DNA of 6,457 nt from Bacteroidales bacterium (GTDB lineage Bacteria > Bacteroidota > Bacteroidia > Bacteroidales > Bacteroidaceae). The stretch is taken from NCBI GenBank assembly GCA_004557285.1, contig SFEK01000122.1, forward strand, positions 1 through 6,457, read 5' to 3'. The notes under the pieces are model-generated. The model made no database searches. It was not told the DNA's origin and saw only the letters and a program-made list of their open reading frames with translations. The translations under genes and the position numbers were made by a program. Numbering within the stretch: position 1 is the first letter of the stretch; each line of letters starts with the position of its first letter. Shown in pieces: positions 5,697 through 6,457 of the stretch.

Positions 5697-5702
5697 GAGG
5701 TG
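5697..5702 (+). promoter_or_regulatory. Shine-Dalgarno site of the exonuclease III gene
   Basis: GAGGTG directly follows the ribH stop codon and lies 3 bases before the ATG at 5706. It supports this start, and no promoter is needed between the two genes. Confidence 0.55.
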
Positions 5703-5705
5703 ACT

Positions 5706-6457
5706 ATGAAATTCATTTCGTGGAATGTGAATGGTCTCCGTGCTTGTGAGGGAAAGGGATTCAGCGACATTTTCAGAACGCTGAATGCCGATTTCTTCTG
5801 TCTCCAGGAAACCAAGATGCAGCATGGGCAGCTCGACTTGCAATTTGAGGGCTACCAATCTTTTTGGAACTATGCTGAGAAGAAAGGTTATTCTGGCACG
5901 GCCATTTTCACCAAACATCAACCGTTGCAGGTGACCTATGGACTCGGTGTCGATGAGCACGACCACGAAGGTCGTGTCATCACCCTTGAGATGCCCGACT
6001 TTTATTTGGTCACGGTGTATGTGCCCAACGCACAGGACGGATTGAAGCGATTGGCCTACCGCATGAAGTGGGACGAGGATTTCCGTACTTATCTCAAGGC
6101 GTTGGATACCAAGAAACCTGTCATTGTCTGTGGCGACTTGAATGTGGCTCATCAGGAGATCGACTTGAAGAATCCCAAAACCAACCGTCGTAATGCAGGT
6201 TTCACTGATGAGGAGCGAGAGCAGTTCACCAAGCTGCTGGGCAGCGGATTTACAGACTCGTTCCGTCATTTCTATCCCACGCTTGAGGGGGCCTATTCCT
6301 GGTGGTCATACCGTTTCAAGGCCCGCGAGAAGAATGCCGGCTGGCGCATCGACTATTTTGTAGTCTCCAATCGCCTGATGCCCAGGATTAGTTCTGCGGC
6401 CATACACAACGAAGTGTTCGGTTCAGACCATTGCCCCGTTGAACTTGTCATGGAATG
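5706..6457 (+). CDS. xth: Exonuclease III / AP endonuclease (stop codon beyond the window)
   Basis: The frame from the ATG at 5706 is open for 250 codons to the window edge. The last two bases, TG, could begin a TGA stop. The product already has full family length and ends with the usual GSDHCPVELVME, so it is probably complete apart from the stop. It belongs to the exonuclease/endonuclease/phosphatase fold, Xth/ExoA/APE1 group. N7 (WNVNGLRA), E35 (LQETK), Y105 (VTVYVPN), D144 and N146 (GDLNVAH), D216 (GWRIDYF) and D241-H242 (GSDH) are all in place as metal-binding and catalytic residues. The enzyme cuts DNA at abasic sites and clears blocked 3' ends in base-excision repair of oxidised DNA. 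It is the third gene of the operon with the TPR gene and ribH. Confidence 0.94.
   Translation, partial: MKFISWNVNGLRACEGKGFSDIFRTLNADFFCLQETKMQHGQLDLQFEGYQSFWNYAEKKGYSGTAIFTKHQPLQVTYGLGVDEHDHEGRVITLEMPDFYLVTVYVPNAQDGLKRLAYRMKWDEDFRTYLKALDTKKPVIVCGDLNVAHQEIDLKNPKTNRRNAGFTDEEREQFTKLLGSGFTDSFRHFYPTLEGAYSWWSYRFKAREKNAGWRIDYFVVSNRLMPRISSAAIHNEVFGSDHCPVELVME

Noticed and set aside
5139..6269. A 376-codon open frame on the minus strand across ribH and the exonuclease gene
   Set aside because: It lies antisense to two genes with complete family motifs, and its translation shows no recognisable domain. It is a by-product of the codon use of the real genes.

Overview
The window looks like chromosomal DNA of a Bacteroidota bacterium, most likely order Bacteroidales and plausibly Prevotellaceae. 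Five candidate promoters carry the Bacteroidota -7 box TAnnTTTG. Three of them also have an upstream TTTG or TTG element about 20 bp away, and one more has a near match. The first genes of transcripts mostly have AT-rich leaders. The gene set also fits: rubrerythrin, a Bacteroides-type OxyR, and recF next to a DUF721 gene. The family-level guess is inference; no rRNA or other marker is present.

Left part (1-970): the tail of a rightward gene, probably an outer-membrane beta-barrel protein, ends at 107. It faces a leftward rubrerythrin gene (252-794), with a bidirectional hairpin terminator (192-221) between them. Rubrerythrin is divergent from oxyR (971-1885). Their 176-bp spacer holds a promoter for each gene and, between these, an inverted repeat placed where a LysR-type regulator could bind. 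This reads as a peroxide-sensing regulator paired with a peroxide-reducing enzyme.

Middle (1886-4524): a LacI-family repressor gene (1980-3041) with its own promoter runs rightward and overlaps, tail to tail, a leftward two-gene unit. That unit is recF (3262-4377) followed by a small DUF721/DciA-like gene (2979-3269), joined by an 8-nt overlap. RecF is a DNA-repair and replication ATPase; DUF721 proteins include the helicase-loading protein DciA. The spacer 4378-4524 carries back-to-back promoters for recF and the next rightward operon.

Right part (4525-6457): a tight rightward operon encodes a membrane-anchored TPR protein, lumazine synthase RibH (riboflavin pathway) and an exonuclease III/AP endonuclease. 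The TPR and ribH genes share one base (TAATG), and the third gene follows 9 bases later. The third frame is open to the window edge and is probably complete except for its stop codon.

The window is mostly housekeeping DNA with an oxidative-stress and genome-maintenance flavour. I found no mobile element, CRISPR array, tRNA or rRNA, and no clear undescribed system. The points most worth following are the rubrerythrin-oxyR control region, the LacI tail written over the DUF721 gene, and the TPR-ribH-exonuclease coupling.
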